Source: Ferruginibacter sp. | GTDB taxonomy: Bacteria; Bacteroidota; Bacteroidia; Chitinophagales; Chitinophagaceae | Reading direction: 5' to 3' | Length of the DNA stretch: 63,070 nt | Assembly: GCA_025350645.1 (NCBI GenBank) | Contig: JANXXM010000146.1 | Coordinates: forward strand, 1 to 63,070 | Made by a program: the position numbers and the translations under genes | Part shown: piece after piece, positions 54,921-63,070 of the stretch | Layout of the letters: every line of letters begins with the position of its first letter | Position numbering within the stretch: position 1 is the first letter of the stretch | The notes under the pieces: generated by a model | Seen by the model: the letters and a program-made list of their open reading frames with translations, nothing else | What the model was told of the DNA's origin: nothing | The model's database searches: none

Positions 54921-56138
54921 ATGGCAAAATTAAATGGCGTTGGCATGAATGCTGCAAGAAAACAAGCTTTTGAAAAACTACATATAGACCTGGAAAGGCG
55001 GCTCATTCTATGCTTGGATGGCGGAGGTATGCGGGGTATACTTACTATACAGTTGTTAAAAAAGTTGGAAGAAACAGCAGGTATTCCCTGTTACCAATTG
55101 TTTGATATGGTAGCTGGCACATCTACAGGTGGTATTATTGCAGGGCTTATTACCACAGGTTATACCGCCACCGAAATAGAAAAAATGTACATAGACCTTG
55201 TAACAGAAGTTTTTGATGTACGGTTTTTGGGGCAGCGTTTTATAAACCCGCCCGCCTTTTCAAAACATAAATACAGAACGCTTTTAAAAAAAGTAGTAAG
55301 CAATATCAGCATAGAAAAAGCATGTACCCTGCAGGATATAGATTTGCTCATAACTGCACAGGATATTTCTGCAGCAGAAGAAACCTTTTTCACCTGTTTT
55401 AAACAGGATGATGATACCTATTATGGCACGTATAAAGATGTGCTGCTACGCTCTGTAATGGAAGCTACCATGAGTGCACCTACTTATTTTTACCCATTGG
55501 AAAGATTTGTAGATGGTGGTACTACGACGTATAATAATCCATCTCTTGCAGCTTTTATGGAAGCTGTTTCGTATAGCCGCAAAGATAAAGATGCCACACT
55601 ATCTGCCTATAAACTTACGGAGCTTACCCTGTTTAGTTTTGGTACGGGTATTTCTCGCCAGTTTATAAAACCCACACAAACGCTAAACCCTCATGGTATA
55701 GATATTGTATTCTGGCTTAACTGGCTCATGACGCAAACCGGGCAGGATGCAAGTGCCATGCAAGTAAATACCTTTCGGTCTCCTATGGTAAGCAAAACAA
55801 TTGATTTCCGACGGTTTCAGATTTCGCTGGATCCCGATGCAATAAAAAAACTACCCAACACAGATGTACTCGATCCAAATAAATACAACTCCAAATGGTT
55901 GCACGATTTGGATGAGGAAGTACTTGGAAATATTGATATGGCAGATGTAACCAAGTTTGACCTCATGAAAATTATTGGCGAACAAATGGCAGAATATATT
56001 GTGCAAAGCGGCAATAACTTTCAAAAAGACCTTGCCGATAACCGCTGTAATGATTTACTGGTAACCACTTCCGGAGATATTGTACGCATACAAAAACAAA
56101 TGAGCAACCCGGACTGGCTGGATAATATTACAGCCTAA
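54921..56138 (+). CDS. Patatin-like phospholipase
   Basis: This serine lipase or acyl hydrolase of 405 residues has a complete catalytic Ser-Asp dyad. The oxyanion loop is DGGGMRG (D33-G39), the nucleophile elbow is GTSTG with S68, and the catalytic aspartate is D198 in the DGG motif (FVDGG). There is no signal peptide, so the target membrane would be the inner one from the cytosol. It resembles cytosolic patatins, including CapV-like effectors, but no CD-NTase or other sensor gene is next to it. It lies 115 bases after the CHAP gene on the same strand. Confidence 0.9.
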   Translation: MAKLNGVGMNAARKQAFEKLHIDLERRLILCLDGGGMRGILTIQLLKKLEETAGIPCYQLFDMVAGTSTGGIIAGLITTGYTATEIEKMYIDLVTEVFDVRFLGQRFINPPAFSKHKYRTLLKKVVSNISIEKACTLQDIDLLITAQDISAAEETFFTCFKQDDDTYYGTYKDVLLRSVMEATMSAPTYFYPLERFVDGGTTTYNNPSLAAFMEAVSYSRKDKDATLSAYKLTELTLFSFGTGISRQFIKPTQTLNPHGIDIVFWLNWLMTQTGQDASAMQVNTFRSPMVSKTIDFRRFQISLDPDAIKKLPNTDVLDPNKYNSKWLHDLDEEVLGNIDMADVTKFDLMKIIGEQMAEYIVQSGNNFQKDLADNRCNDLLVTTSGDIVRIQKQMSNPDWLDNITA

Positions 56139-56573
56139 AAGAAAAATATTAAAAATTTGATTTGCTATTTAGGGGTTCAAACAATTATCAATAATGTTTT
56201 TTTAACATTGCTATTTAATGTGAAGCATCTGAGCGATCAAATTATTTATCAATGAAAAATACTTTACTGATTTAAACTTTATTTATGAATGGCGATAGCA
56301 ATTAGTAAAATGTTTTGCTGAGATGGATTACATTAAATCTTGTGCTTGTGATGCTAATATTAAATCCTCTTTTAATTTTTGTAGTAGATAAATCAGCAAA
56401 AGATATCTTTTTTTTGCCCTATAAAGGAGTATAGAACCTTGCCCAATAAAATTAAAATAAATCCTATTTTTATTTTAATGCAGCCGTAAAACAAATAGTA
56501 TTTAAGTGCTGGCCTGCACAATGTTTACATGAACGGCTGATGCCATTGCATCTTTTTGAATTAACTTTACTGA
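56139..56573. other. 435-base non-coding stretch between the patatin and ABC permease genes
   Basis: No gene is visible. A weak AATGTT-TTTTT-AACATT hairpin near 56193-56209 may end the patatin transcript. The remainder is A/T-rich without clear motifs. Confidence 0.5.
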
Positions 56574-57815
56574 ATGTCAAAAGCATTAAGTATTATGAGC
56601 AATTCTCTGCGGCTCACACTGCAGGAATTAAAAGTAAATAAAGTAAGAACAGCGCTCAGTCTTACTGGTGTGGCTTTTGGTATTCTTTGTATTATTGGGG
56701 TATTGGTGGCAGTAAATAGCCTGGAACAAAATATACAAAATGAGGTAAGCAGCTTGGGCAGCAATACTATTTACATAGATAAATGGGATTATAGCGGTGG
56801 GCCGGATAAACCTTTTTGGAAACTACGTGCAAGACCTGTAATGAAATATGAAGAAGCTGCAATGATAAAAGAAAGATCTGAACTTACACAGGATATTACT
56901 TTTTTGATGCAAACAGGCGGTAATGTAGCACATGGTAGCGATGTATTGCAAAATGCTATTGTATATGGTATTAACGAAGCACAAACCGATATACAGCCCA
57001 TTACTTTTGAAAGTGGAAGATATTTTTCCAGTTCGGAATTTAATAGCGGTACAAATATTTGTATAATAGGTTTTGATAACGCAGAAAATCTTTTTGGAAC
57101 AGCAGAGCGGGCAATGGGAAAACAGGTAGATCTTAAAGGAAGAAAAATAACCATTGTAGGTATCATAAAAAAAGTAGGTAAAAATAATATTGGGTGGGAT
57201 TATGATAATTGTATTATGATACCTTATAAATATTGCCGTACTATTTTTGATGAAAAAAATAGCAACCCTATTTTAATAGCAAAGGGAAAACCCAACGTGA
57301 GCACTGATGCGCTGTACCAGGAACTGCGTGGCATAATGAGGCAGGTAAGAAAATTAAGTCCTACACAGGAAGATAATTTTTCATTAAACAGTGTAGAAGC
57401 ATTCAGCAAAGCCATCTCCGGATTTTTTGTAACCTTTAGGGTTATTGGTGCATTTATAGGGGGCATCAGTTTAATAGTAGGTTTATTTGGTATTGCAAAC
57501 ATTATGTTTGTAACAGTAAAAGAAAGAACATCTGTAATCGGCTTAAAAAAAGCAATAGGTGCAAAAAGTTCTTCTATACTTTTTGAATTTTTAATGGAAG
57601 CGGTATTTATGTGTATAGTAGGTGGTGCTATAGGATTATTTTTGGTGTGGGTAGGCACCATCATCAGTTCTAAAGTTTTGGACTTTCCTATTTTTATTTC
57701 CATATCTCAACTTATTGCTACGGTAATAATATGTGTGGTGGTAGGCGTTTTAGCAGGTTTAATACCTGCAAGAAGAGCTGCGAAAATGGACCCTGTAGTA
57801 GCGATAAGAAGTTAA
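56574..57815 (+). CDS. MacB-type ABC transporter permease
   Basis: A 413-residue permease: a first transmembrane helix (~22-45, ALSLTGVAFGILCIIGVLVAV), a large periplasmic domain (~46-275), then three helices near 280-305, 335-365 and 380-400. It ends in the FtsX-like LAGLIPARRAAKMDPVVAIRS signature. The FtsX/MacB family works with a partner ATPase in lipid or peptide export or mechanotransmission. No ATPase is adjacent; one of the same class (60536-61243) lies 2.7 kb away in the opposite direction and may or may not be its partner. Confidence 0.88.
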   Translation: MSKALSIMSNSLRLTLQELKVNKVRTALSLTGVAFGILCIIGVLVAVNSLEQNIQNEVSSLGSNTIYIDKWDYSGGPDKPFWKLRARPVMKYEEAAMIKERSELTQDITFLMQTGGNVAHGSDVLQNAIVYGINEAQTDIQPITFESGRYFSSSEFNSGTNICIIGFDNAENLFGTAERAMGKQVDLKGRKITIVGIIKKVGKNNIGWDYDNCIMIPYKYCRTIFDEKNSNPILIAKGKPNVSTDALYQELRGIMRQVRKLSPTQEDNFSLNSVEAFSKAISGFFVTFRVIGAFIGGISLIVGLFGIANIMFVTVKERTSVIGLKKAIGAKSSSILFEFLMEAVFMCIVGGAIGLFLVWVGTIISSKVLDFPIFISISQLIATVIICVVVGVLAGLIPARRAAKMDPVVAIRS

Positions 57816-57895
57816 TTTAAAAATTCTTTTAAAAAAAAATAGAATTTAAAGGACCTCATAAAAATCGTATAAAAATTTCACAAAAAATTTCACTA

Positions 57896-58960
57896 GTGTT
57901 AGATGTTTCTAATTTAAAATCTTCTGTAACGATACTCGCCATAGAATCATCCTGCGATGAAACGGCTGCCGCTGTTTGCAGGGATGGAAAAATTTTAAGT
58001 AATATTATTGCTACACAAAAAATACATGAGCAATATGGCGGAGTAGTGCCAGAGCTTGCTAGCAGGGCACACATGGAAAATATTGTACCTGTAGTAGATG
58101 CTGCATTAAAAAAAGCAAGTTGCAGTATGAATGAGGTGGATGGTATTGCTTTTACACAGGCACCAGGGCTTATAGGTGCTTTACTTGTGGGGGCGCAATT
58201 TGCAAAATCATTAGCCATTGCACTGGATAAGCCTTTAATAGCAGTACATCACATGCAGGCACATGTACTGGCAAATCTTATTGGTGATGATATTCCGCAA
58301 TTTCCTTTTTTGTGTTTAACTGTAAGTGGCGGTCATACACAAATAGTGCAATGTACAAGCCCAACGCAAATGAAAGTTATTGGAGAAACTATTGATGATG
58401 CAGCCGGTGAAGCCTTTGACAAAACTGCAAAGTTGCTTGGACTCCCTTACCCGGGCGGGCCACTCATAGATAAATATGCACAACAGGGGCAAGCCATATA
58501 TTCTTTTCCTGAACCAAGGATTGAAGGATTGAATTTTAGCTTTTCTGGTCTTAAAACAGCTATACTTTATTTTTTAGGAAATGCAGGTACAGCTAATGTT
58601 TATAAACAAGAACTAACGGTAACTACAGAACAAAGGCAAAAATTTATTGAAGAAAATCTTGCAGATATTTGCGCATCTGTACAGGACCGTATCGTAAGTA
58701 TTTTAATAAATAAATTAAAAAAAGCAGTGTTTCAAACGGGGATAATAAATGTGTGCATTGCCGGTGGTGTAAGTGCAAACAGTGGGCTGCGTAAGGCTTT
58801 GCTAAAAGAAGGGCTGCATAGCGGATGGAAAACATTTATTCCTGCATTTGAATATTGTACAGATAATGCGGCTATGATTGCTATTACCGCTTACTATAAA
58901 TTTTTAGAGAATCAGTTTTCTACAATAGATGTAGTACCAAGCGCAAAGGCTTCTTTTTAA
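57896..58960 (+). CDS. tsaD: tRNA threonylcarbamoyltransferase TsaD
   Basis: This enzyme completes the N6-threonylcarbamoyl-adenosine-37 modification with TsaB and TsaE. Motifs are AIESSCDETAAAV, the metal-binding HHMQAH, SGGHTQIVQC, and DDAAGEAFDKTAKLLGLPYPGGP. A CIAGGVSANSGLR motif near the end is typical. The start is GTG at 57896, since no ATG precedes the ESSCDET motif in frame. The length is 354. It is 80 bases downstream of the permease gene. trmN6 follows after 29 bases, forming a likely operon of tRNA modification. Confidence 0.95.
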   Translation: MLDVSNLKSSVTILAIESSCDETAAAVCRDGKILSNIIATQKIHEQYGGVVPELASRAHMENIVPVVDAALKKASCSMNEVDGIAFTQAPGLIGALLVGAQFAKSLAIALDKPLIAVHHMQAHVLANLIGDDIPQFPFLCLTVSGGHTQIVQCTSPTQMKVIGETIDDAAGEAFDKTAKLLGLPYPGGPLIDKYAQQGQAIYSFPEPRIEGLNFSFSGLKTAILYFLGNAGTANVYKQELTVTTEQRQKFIEENLADICASVQDRIVSILINKLKKAVFQTGIINVCIAGGVSANSGLRKALLKEGLHSGWKTFIPAFEYCTDNAAMIAITAYYKFLENQFSTIDVVPSAKASF

Positions 58961-58989
58961 ACATACATTTTTACATAAATGCGCTCTTT

Positions 58990-59709
58990 TTGAATACATG
59001 GTTTCAATTTAAACAGTTTATTATCCACCAAGATAAATGTGCCATGAAAGTATGTACAGATGCTTGCATACTGGGTGCATGGGTTGCAGAAAAAATACAA
59101 AGCAAAAAAAATATTCCCCAAAATATTTTAGATATTGGCTGTGGTACAGGATTGCTCTGTTTAATGCTCGCTCAAAAAACAAGAGCAGCTATAGATGCAG
59201 TAGAAATAAATGAAGCTGCTTTTTTACAGGCCAGCTATAATTTTTCTTTATCTCCCTGGAAAAATAATATTCATATTCACCATACCAGCATAAATAGTTT
59301 TAGGGCGCCAGATAAATACGATCTTATTATTTGCAACCCGCCATTTTATACGCATGATTTAAAAACCAGAGATGAAGATAAAAATATAGCTATGCATGCC
59401 ACAGAACTTAGTTATGAGCAACTTGCCCTGGCACTCAAAAATAATATACAGCATGCTGGTAAAGCCGCAGTGTTACTACCGTACAGCCGTATAGAAGTAT
59501 TTAAAAAAATAATACAAAATACTGGTTTGTTTGTAGAAGAACAATTAAATATTGCCCATTCATTTGCTCATCCTTTTTTTAGAGTAATATTTTTTATAGG
59601 TAAACAAGAATCAATTACTATACAAACAAACCTATTTATTAACAATAATGCAAATGAATACTCAGCAGCTTTTAAAGAATTGATGGCAGATTATTATTTA
59701 AAATTATAG
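58990..59709 (+). CDS. trmN6: tRNA(1)(Val) (adenine-37-N6)-methyltransferase
   Basis: This SAM-dependent m6A methyltransferase is of the YfiC/TrmN6 family. The N-terminus NTWFQFKQFIIHQDKCAMKVCTDACILGAW is a family hallmark. SAM motif I is ILDIGCGTGLLCLML and the catalytic motif IV is ICNPPFYT. At 239 residues the length is normal. The start is TTG at 58990, as no in-frame ATG lies near. It is downstream of tsaD with a 29-base gap. Confidence 0.92.
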   Translation: MNTWFQFKQFIIHQDKCAMKVCTDACILGAWVAEKIQSKKNIPQNILDIGCGTGLLCLMLAQKTRAAIDAVEINEAAFLQASYNFSLSPWKNNIHIHHTSINSFRAPDKYDLIICNPPFYTHDLKTRDEDKNIAMHATELSYEQLALALKNNIQHAGKAAVLLPYSRIEVFKKIIQNTGLFVEEQLNIAHSFAHPFFRVIFFIGKQESITIQTNLFINNNANEYSAAFKELMADYYLKL

Positions 59710-59797
59710 CCATCGTGTAAATATTGAAGCGTAACATTTTTATTTTTTCAGAAAAAAAAACTGGCATAATTTTTTTAGCTTTTTATAAAAAAATAGT

Positions 59798-59956
59798 ATG
59801 AAAGAAAAACAAGTTCCTGTAAAATCTGATAAAAATTCAAAAGAAAAAATAGCCGACCTTAAAAAGCAAACGGTAAATGATGATGCAGTGAAGAAAGGGT
59901 ATAATGAAAAAAATCCTACACAACCACAGGGTGCTTTTCCACCCGATAATAAATAA
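59798..59956 (+). CDS. Small hydrophilic protein, 52 residues
   Basis: The frame is MKEKQVPVKSDKNSK at the start, then charged residues, and ends GAFPPDNK. It is Lys- and Asn-rich, with no membrane segment or signal. It starts 88 bases after trmN6 and ends 3 bases before the leftward adenosyltransferase stop. The open frame and protein-like composition suggest a real small gene, perhaps conserved in related genomes. The function is unknown. Confidence 0.5.
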   Translation: MKEKQVPVKSDKNSKEKIADLKKQTVNDDAVKKGYNEKNPTQPQGAFPPDNK

Positions 59957-59959
59957 TAT

Positions 59960-60526
59960 TTATTTTTTTACCCTCGGCAGCCAGGGTACTTCTGGCACAT
60001 GGAGTAAATGCCCAATGTACCTGCTTAGTACAAAAAGATAATCGCTAAGCCGGTTGAGGTATTTAATAACGAGTGGATCTACAAAAATATTTTCCTCCTG
60101 CATGTGCACGCATAATCTCTCTGCACGCCTGCATACACACCTTGCTATGTGTAGGGTAGAAATTGTACTGTGCCCACCGGGTAAAATAAACGATTTCATA
60201 GCAGGTAATATTTCCATCATCCTGTCTATCTCAGTTTCCAATAATACAACATCATCTTCTTTAAGATCTGGGATTTTCATTAATGGCTCTTTATCCGGAT
60301 CCACAGCAAGGGATGAGCCTACGGTGAAAAGCCTGTCCTGTATTTCTTTTAATAACAAGTTGGTATCGCTGTCCGTTACCATGTCATTACACAATCCAAT
60401 GTAAGAATTTAATTCATCTACAGTGCCATAACTTTCTATTCGGATATTACTCTTATATACTTTGGTACCACCAATGAGGCTTGTTTTGCCCAGATCGCCG
60501 GTTTTGGTATAAATTTTAAAAGCCAT
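59960..60526 (-). CDS. Cob(I)yrinic acid a,c-diamide adenosyltransferase (PduO type)
   Basis: This enzyme adenosylates cob(I)alamin to make adenosylcobalamin. PduO-family motifs are TKTGDLGKTSLIGGTKV at the N-terminus, SYGTVDELNSYIGL, and ILPGGHSTISTLHIARCVCRRAER, followed by YLNRLSDYLFVLSRY. At 188 residues the length is normal. Its presence implies use of coenzyme B12, for example by methylmalonyl-CoA mutase or ribonucleotide reductase. It lies 9 bases downstream of the ABC ATPase gene on the same strand. Confidence 0.93.
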   Translation of the reverse strand: MAFKIYTKTGDLGKTSLIGGTKVYKSNIRIESYGTVDELNSYIGLCNDMVTDSDTNLLLKEIQDRLFTVGSSLAVDPDKEPLMKIPDLKEDDVVLLETEIDRMMEILPAMKSFILPGGHSTISTLHIARCVCRRAERLCVHMQEENIFVDPLVIKYLNRLSDYLFVLSRYIGHLLHVPEVPWLPRVKK

Positions 60527-60535
60527 ATTTTAGTA

Positions 60536-61243
60536 TTAATGTGCAATAATTTTTTCCATATTTTGTTTATCGGATGCTATTAATCCATCTTTGAGGCGTA
60601 TAACTCTTTTTGCAAAACCGGCAATATCTTCCTCATGTGTTACCAATACAATCGTATTTCCATCCGCATGCAGCTTACCGAGAATATCCATAATTTCATA
60701 GCTTGTTTTAGAATCCAGGTTACCGGTAGGTTCATCTGCAAGTATAATAGAAGGGTCATTTATTAAAGCTCTGGCAATAGCCACACGCTGGCATTGGCCG
60801 CCGCTAAGTTCATTGGGTTTGTGGTGCATTCTATCCTCCAGCTTTACTTTTGTTAATACCATTTCTGCTCTTTCAATTCTTTCATTTTTACTTATGCCTG
60901 CATATATTAATGGCAGCGCTACGTTTTCCGCAGCCGTAAGCCTGGGCAATAAATTAAATTGCTGAAACACAAATCCTATTTCTTTGTTTCTTACTTCTGC
61001 AAGCTCATCATCAGCCATACGGCTCACATCTTTTCCATTTAAAACATATCTTCCTGCAGTAGGAGAATCCAGGCAACCCAATATATTCATTAAGGTAGAT
61101 TTGCCGCTGCCACTGGGGCCCATTAATGCTACATAATCGTTTGTAGAAATATTGAGTGTAATTCCTTTTAGTACCGGCAATGGTTCCTTTCCAAGAAAGT
61201 AACTCTTCTCAATTTTTTCCAGTTGTAAAATAATATTATCCAT
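60536..61243 (-). CDS. ABC transporter ATPase, MacB/LolD class
   Basis: A 235-residue ATP-binding subunit with Walker [11 protein letters not shown]-loop FVFQQFNLL, signature [15 protein letters not shown], Walker [13 protein letters not shown] and the switch histidine in LVTHEED. It belongs to the class that pairs with FtsX/MacB-type permeases such as the one at 56574-57815. The partner is unproven. It is cotranscribed with the adenosyltransferase gene downstream. Confidence 0.93.
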   Translation of the reverse strand: MDNIILQLEKIEKSYFLGKEPLPVLKGITLNISTNDYVALMGPSGSGKSTLMNILGCLDSPTAGRYVLNGKDVSRMADDELAEVRNKEIGFVFQQFNLLPRLTAAENVALPLIYAGISKNERIERAEMVLTKVKLEDRMHHKPNELSGGQCQRVAIARALINDPSIILADEPTGNLDSKTSYEIMDILGKLHADGNTIVLVTHEEDIAGFAKRVIRLKDGLIASDKQNMEKIIAH

Positions 61244-61322
61244 TGCGGGCAGTTAAAGTTTTATATGATAGCTTTTTCAAAAAATATATTAAGCCGGTAA
61301 AATCTAAGGTAACGCACCTTCA

Positions 61323-61613
61323 TTATTTTTTTATAACCTTAGGTACAATGAAAAATGGAGCCTCTTTTACAGCAGCATTTTTTAGCGCATCTTCATTACT
61401 TATATTGCCTTTTATTTCATCTTCTCTAAAAATATTTTCATTGTCCGTCATGTGCAGCATCGGTGCTACGCCATCGGTATTCAATTCATTCATTTTATCT
61501 ATCATTGTAAGCATATTCTGCAGGTCTTTTTTTATGGTTTGTTTTTCATCCTCGTTAAATCGCAGTTTGCTAAGGTGAGCAAGTTTATCTACAAGTGCAT
61601 CATTTACTTCCAT
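61323..61613 (-). CDS. gatC: Aspartyl/glutamyl-tRNA amidotransferase subunit C
   Basis: GatC is the small scaffold subunit of GatCAB, which makes Gln-tRNA or Asn-tRNA by transamidation. Motifs are VDKLAHLSKLRFNEDE, LQNMLTMIDKMNELNTDGVAPM and the C-terminal FREDEIKGNISNEDALKNA..APFFIVPKV. The ATG at 61613 (MEVNDALVDKL) gives 96 residues, the standard length, and is supported by a TATTTTTG element 4 bases upstream. The frame continues upstream to 61715 without homology. gatA and gatB are not in the window. Confidence 0.93.
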   Translation of the reverse strand: MEVNDALVDKLAHLSKLRFNEDEKQTIKKDLQNMLTMIDKMNELNTDGVAPMLHMTDNENIFREDEIKGNISNEDALKNAAVKEAPFFIVPKVIKK

Positions 61614-61617
61614 AATA

Positions 61618-61625
61618 CAAAAATA
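61618..61625 (-). promoter_or_regulatory. -7-like TATTTTTG 4 bases before the gatC start
   Basis: On the minus strand TATTTTTG is followed by TATT and the ATG. A TTG lies 16 bases upstream, shorter than the usual 19. It has the same arrangement as tgt and the glycosyltransferase. Confidence 0.5.
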
Positions 61626-61813
61626 TGGGTTTAGCCTAATGCAATGGCTAAATTTATATATCTGGCAAATATCAAGTTTTAATGCAGCAGACTGGCTGTA
61701 AAAGTTTTTGTACACTTTATATTTTGTATTTTAAAGGATGATATCATTAAAGAGATTTTTCATTTTAAAATTAATTTGCCTCCTTATTTTTTAAAGTTTG
61801 TGTTGTAACAAGA

Positions 61814-61842
61814 TTGAGCGAATATGCAATTTCTTATCTTCG
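61814..61842 (+). promoter_or_regulatory. Candidate trpS promoter
   Basis: A TTG at 61814-61816 and TATCTTCG at 61835-61842 are separated by 18 bases. The second box is one base off TANNTTTG. It lies 18 bases before the ATG at 61861, which supports that start over the longer frame from 61798. Confidence 0.5.
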
Positions 61843-61860
61843 CCAACTATTTTAGCAAGT

Positions 61861-62883
61861 ATGAACAATACAATACCAGCTACGGCTATCACAAAAAAAA
61901 TAGTGATGAGTGGCATTAGACCAACAGGTTTTTTACACCTGGGAAATTATTTTGGTGCTATACGCAACTATATAAAAATGCAGGAGGAGTTCGAATGTTA
62001 TTTTATGGTGGCAGATCTTCATTCGCTTACTACACACCCGGACACCAAACAGTTAAAACAGAATGTGTATAGGGTAATTGCAGAAAATATTGCCTGCGGT
62101 TTAGATTCTGATAAGGCCGCATTCTATTGCCAGAGCCACGTAAGAGAAACGTCAGAATTATATCTTTACCTCAACATGCTGGCGTATAAAGGAGAACTGG
62201 AAAAAACAGTAACTTTTAAAGATAAGGCTCGTCAAAATCCGGATAATATAAATGCCGGGTTGCTTACCTACCCTGTGTTGCAGGCGGCAGATATTTTAAT
62301 ACACCGGGCAAGTTATGTACCTGTGGGTAAAGATCAGGAACAACATTTGGAAATGGCCCGAACATTTGCCAATCGTTTTAATCATCGCTATGGCAATGTT
62401 TTCCCCGAGCCGCACGCATTTAATTATAATGACGATCTGGTAAAAGTACCTTCGCTGGATAATACAGGCAAAATGAGCAAAAGCGAAAACCAGGCAGCTA
62501 CTCTTTATCTCGCAGATGATGATGTAACCATTCGCAAAAAAATAATGAAAGCAATTACAGATAATGGGCCGGTTGAAAAAAACAGCACAAAGCCAGACTA
62601 TATTGATAATATTTTTTCTTTAATGAAACTCGTGAGTACAAAGGAAAAAACAGATAAATACGAAAGTGATTTTAATAATGCCAGCATACGATATGGCGAT
62701 ATGAAAAAAGACCTTGCGGAAGATATGGTGAACTTTATTACACCAATAAGAGAAAAGGCATTCGCAATAATAAACAACGAAGAAGAAATAAAAAAAATAA
62801 TGAAAAGGGGAGCAGAAAAAGCAAATGAAAGTGCATTAACAACCATGAAGATGGTAAGAGAAGGAATGGGATTAAATTATTAA
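61861..62883 (+). CDS. trpS: Tryptophanyl-tRNA synthetase
   Basis: This class I synthetase has the HIGH-like motif in RPTGFLHLGNYFGAI and the KMSKS motif as GKMSKSE. Tryptophan-pocket segments FMVADLHSLTTHP and YPVLQAADILIHRASYVPVGKDQEQHLEMAR are intact. The ATG at 61861 (MNNTIPATAITKK) gives 340 residues, near the family norm; a longer frame starts at 61798. It is a single gene on the plus strand with no leader trp codons of note. Confidence 0.95.
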   Translation: MNNTIPATAITKKIVMSGIRPTGFLHLGNYFGAIRNYIKMQEEFECYFMVADLHSLTTHPDTKQLKQNVYRVIAENIACGLDSDKAAFYCQSHVRETSELYLYLNMLAYKGELEKTVTFKDKARQNPDNINAGLLTYPVLQAADILIHRASYVPVGKDQEQHLEMARTFANRFNHRYGNVFPEPHAFNYNDDLVKVPSLDNTGKMSKSENQAATLYLADDDVTIRKKIMKAITDNGPVEKNSTKPDYIDNIFSLMKLVSTKEKTDKYESDFNNASIRYGDMKKDLAEDMVNFITPIREKAFAIINNEEEIKKIMKRGAEKANESALTTMKMVREGMGLNY

Positions 62884-62987
62884 AATAATAATCACATTAA
62901 CCCGTTGGCGGAGTTATTTTTTAAAAAAGGTGGGACAAAAGATGTAATGCAGTTGTCTTAGTAAGTGACTAAACTATCTAAAATAAC

Positions 62988-63070
62988 ATGCACAACATCC
63001 GTACAAATTTCATAAAAATACTTGACGTTTTAAAAGATATTATTGGAGATGAAATAAATGAAAAAGGCAA
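62988..63070 (+). CDS. Start of an unidentified gene, truncated by the window end
   Basis: An ATG at 62988 opens a frame that reads MHNIRTNFIKILDVLKDIIG and continues to the last base without a stop. It is helical and charged. Too little is visible to name it. Confidence 0.4.
   Translation, partial: MHNIRTNFIKILDVLKDIIGDEINEKG

Noticed and set aside
54921..56138. Patatin as a CBASS CapV effector
   Set aside because: No CD-NTase, Cap2/Cap3 or HORMA/TRIP13 gene is within the window near it, so a CBASS call is not supported.

Overview
The window is a low-GC Bacteroidota chromosome segment, most likely from the Chitinophagaceae/Sphingobacteriia side. The evidence is type IX secretion cargo with both type A and type B sorting domains, a PorP/SprF-family protein, DUF4835 and DUF4296 families, a Bacteroidota-type omega subunit after bamD, several TANNTTTG promoter elements and very few Shine-Dalgarno sites. 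No rRNA, tRNA, CRISPR array, prophage or insertion sequence was seen. The family assignment is inference.

Layout, left to right. 1-10 kb: cysK behind a duplicated ~65 bp leader element, a coupled pair of pseudouridine synthases, a 1140-residue outer-membrane protein that joins a degenerate peptidase-MA-like region, a TolB-like propeller and a BamA-like barrel, a glyoxalase-II-like hydrolase, and a zinc-ribbon coiled-coil gene next to a Nif3-like gene. 10-25 kb: a secretion and surface block with a decayed M32 carboxypeptidase start, a giant PKD-repeat type B T9SS protein followed by PorP/SprF, a DUF3833 lipoprotein, catalase-peroxidase KatG, and a 1667-residue type A T9SS protein with a PHP phosphoesterase domain. 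25-31 kb: htpG, a methyltransferase, recJ and a polyprenyl synthase. 31-38 kb: an OmpA-like protein, then bamD-rpoZ-coaBC-DUF4835-DUF4296-scoA-scoB. 38-50 kb: a racemase, tgt, a glycosyltransferase, rsmG, an orphan LuxR-type regulator, an M28 peptidase, recN, grpE-dnaJ, a sorting-domain-only protein, a peroxiredoxin, an exonuclease and a small outer-membrane barrel protein. 50-57 kb: an amidase, then the accessory-looking stretch described below. 57-63 kb: an ABC permease, tsaD, trmN6, a tiny ORF, a cobalamin adenosyltransferase, an ABC ATPase, gatC, trpS and the start of one more gene.

Most genes are housekeeping: tRNA and rRNA modification, protein folding, envelope assembly, DNA repair, CoA synthesis and ketoacid CoA transfer. 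The most unusual stretch is 52.5-56.1 kb, bounded by a 592-base non-coding leader and a 435-base non-coding tail. It holds a membrane-anchored lipoprotein-like gene, a small unknown gene with an ambiguous start, a signal-less CHAP amidase with two peptidoglycan-binding domains, and a patatin-like phospholipase. Together these are an anchor plus two hydrolases aimed at wall and membrane. It is my best candidate for an undescribed conflict or lysis system, but that function is inference.

Other points worth a second look are enzymes that lack textbook residues (Tgt zinc site, CoaC residues, racemase first catalytic residue, OmpA Asp), an interspersed-repeat remnant that supplies the stop codon of scoA, terminator hairpins that overlap or abut coding ends, and three genes whose identical TATTTTTG element lies 4-5 bases before the start codon.
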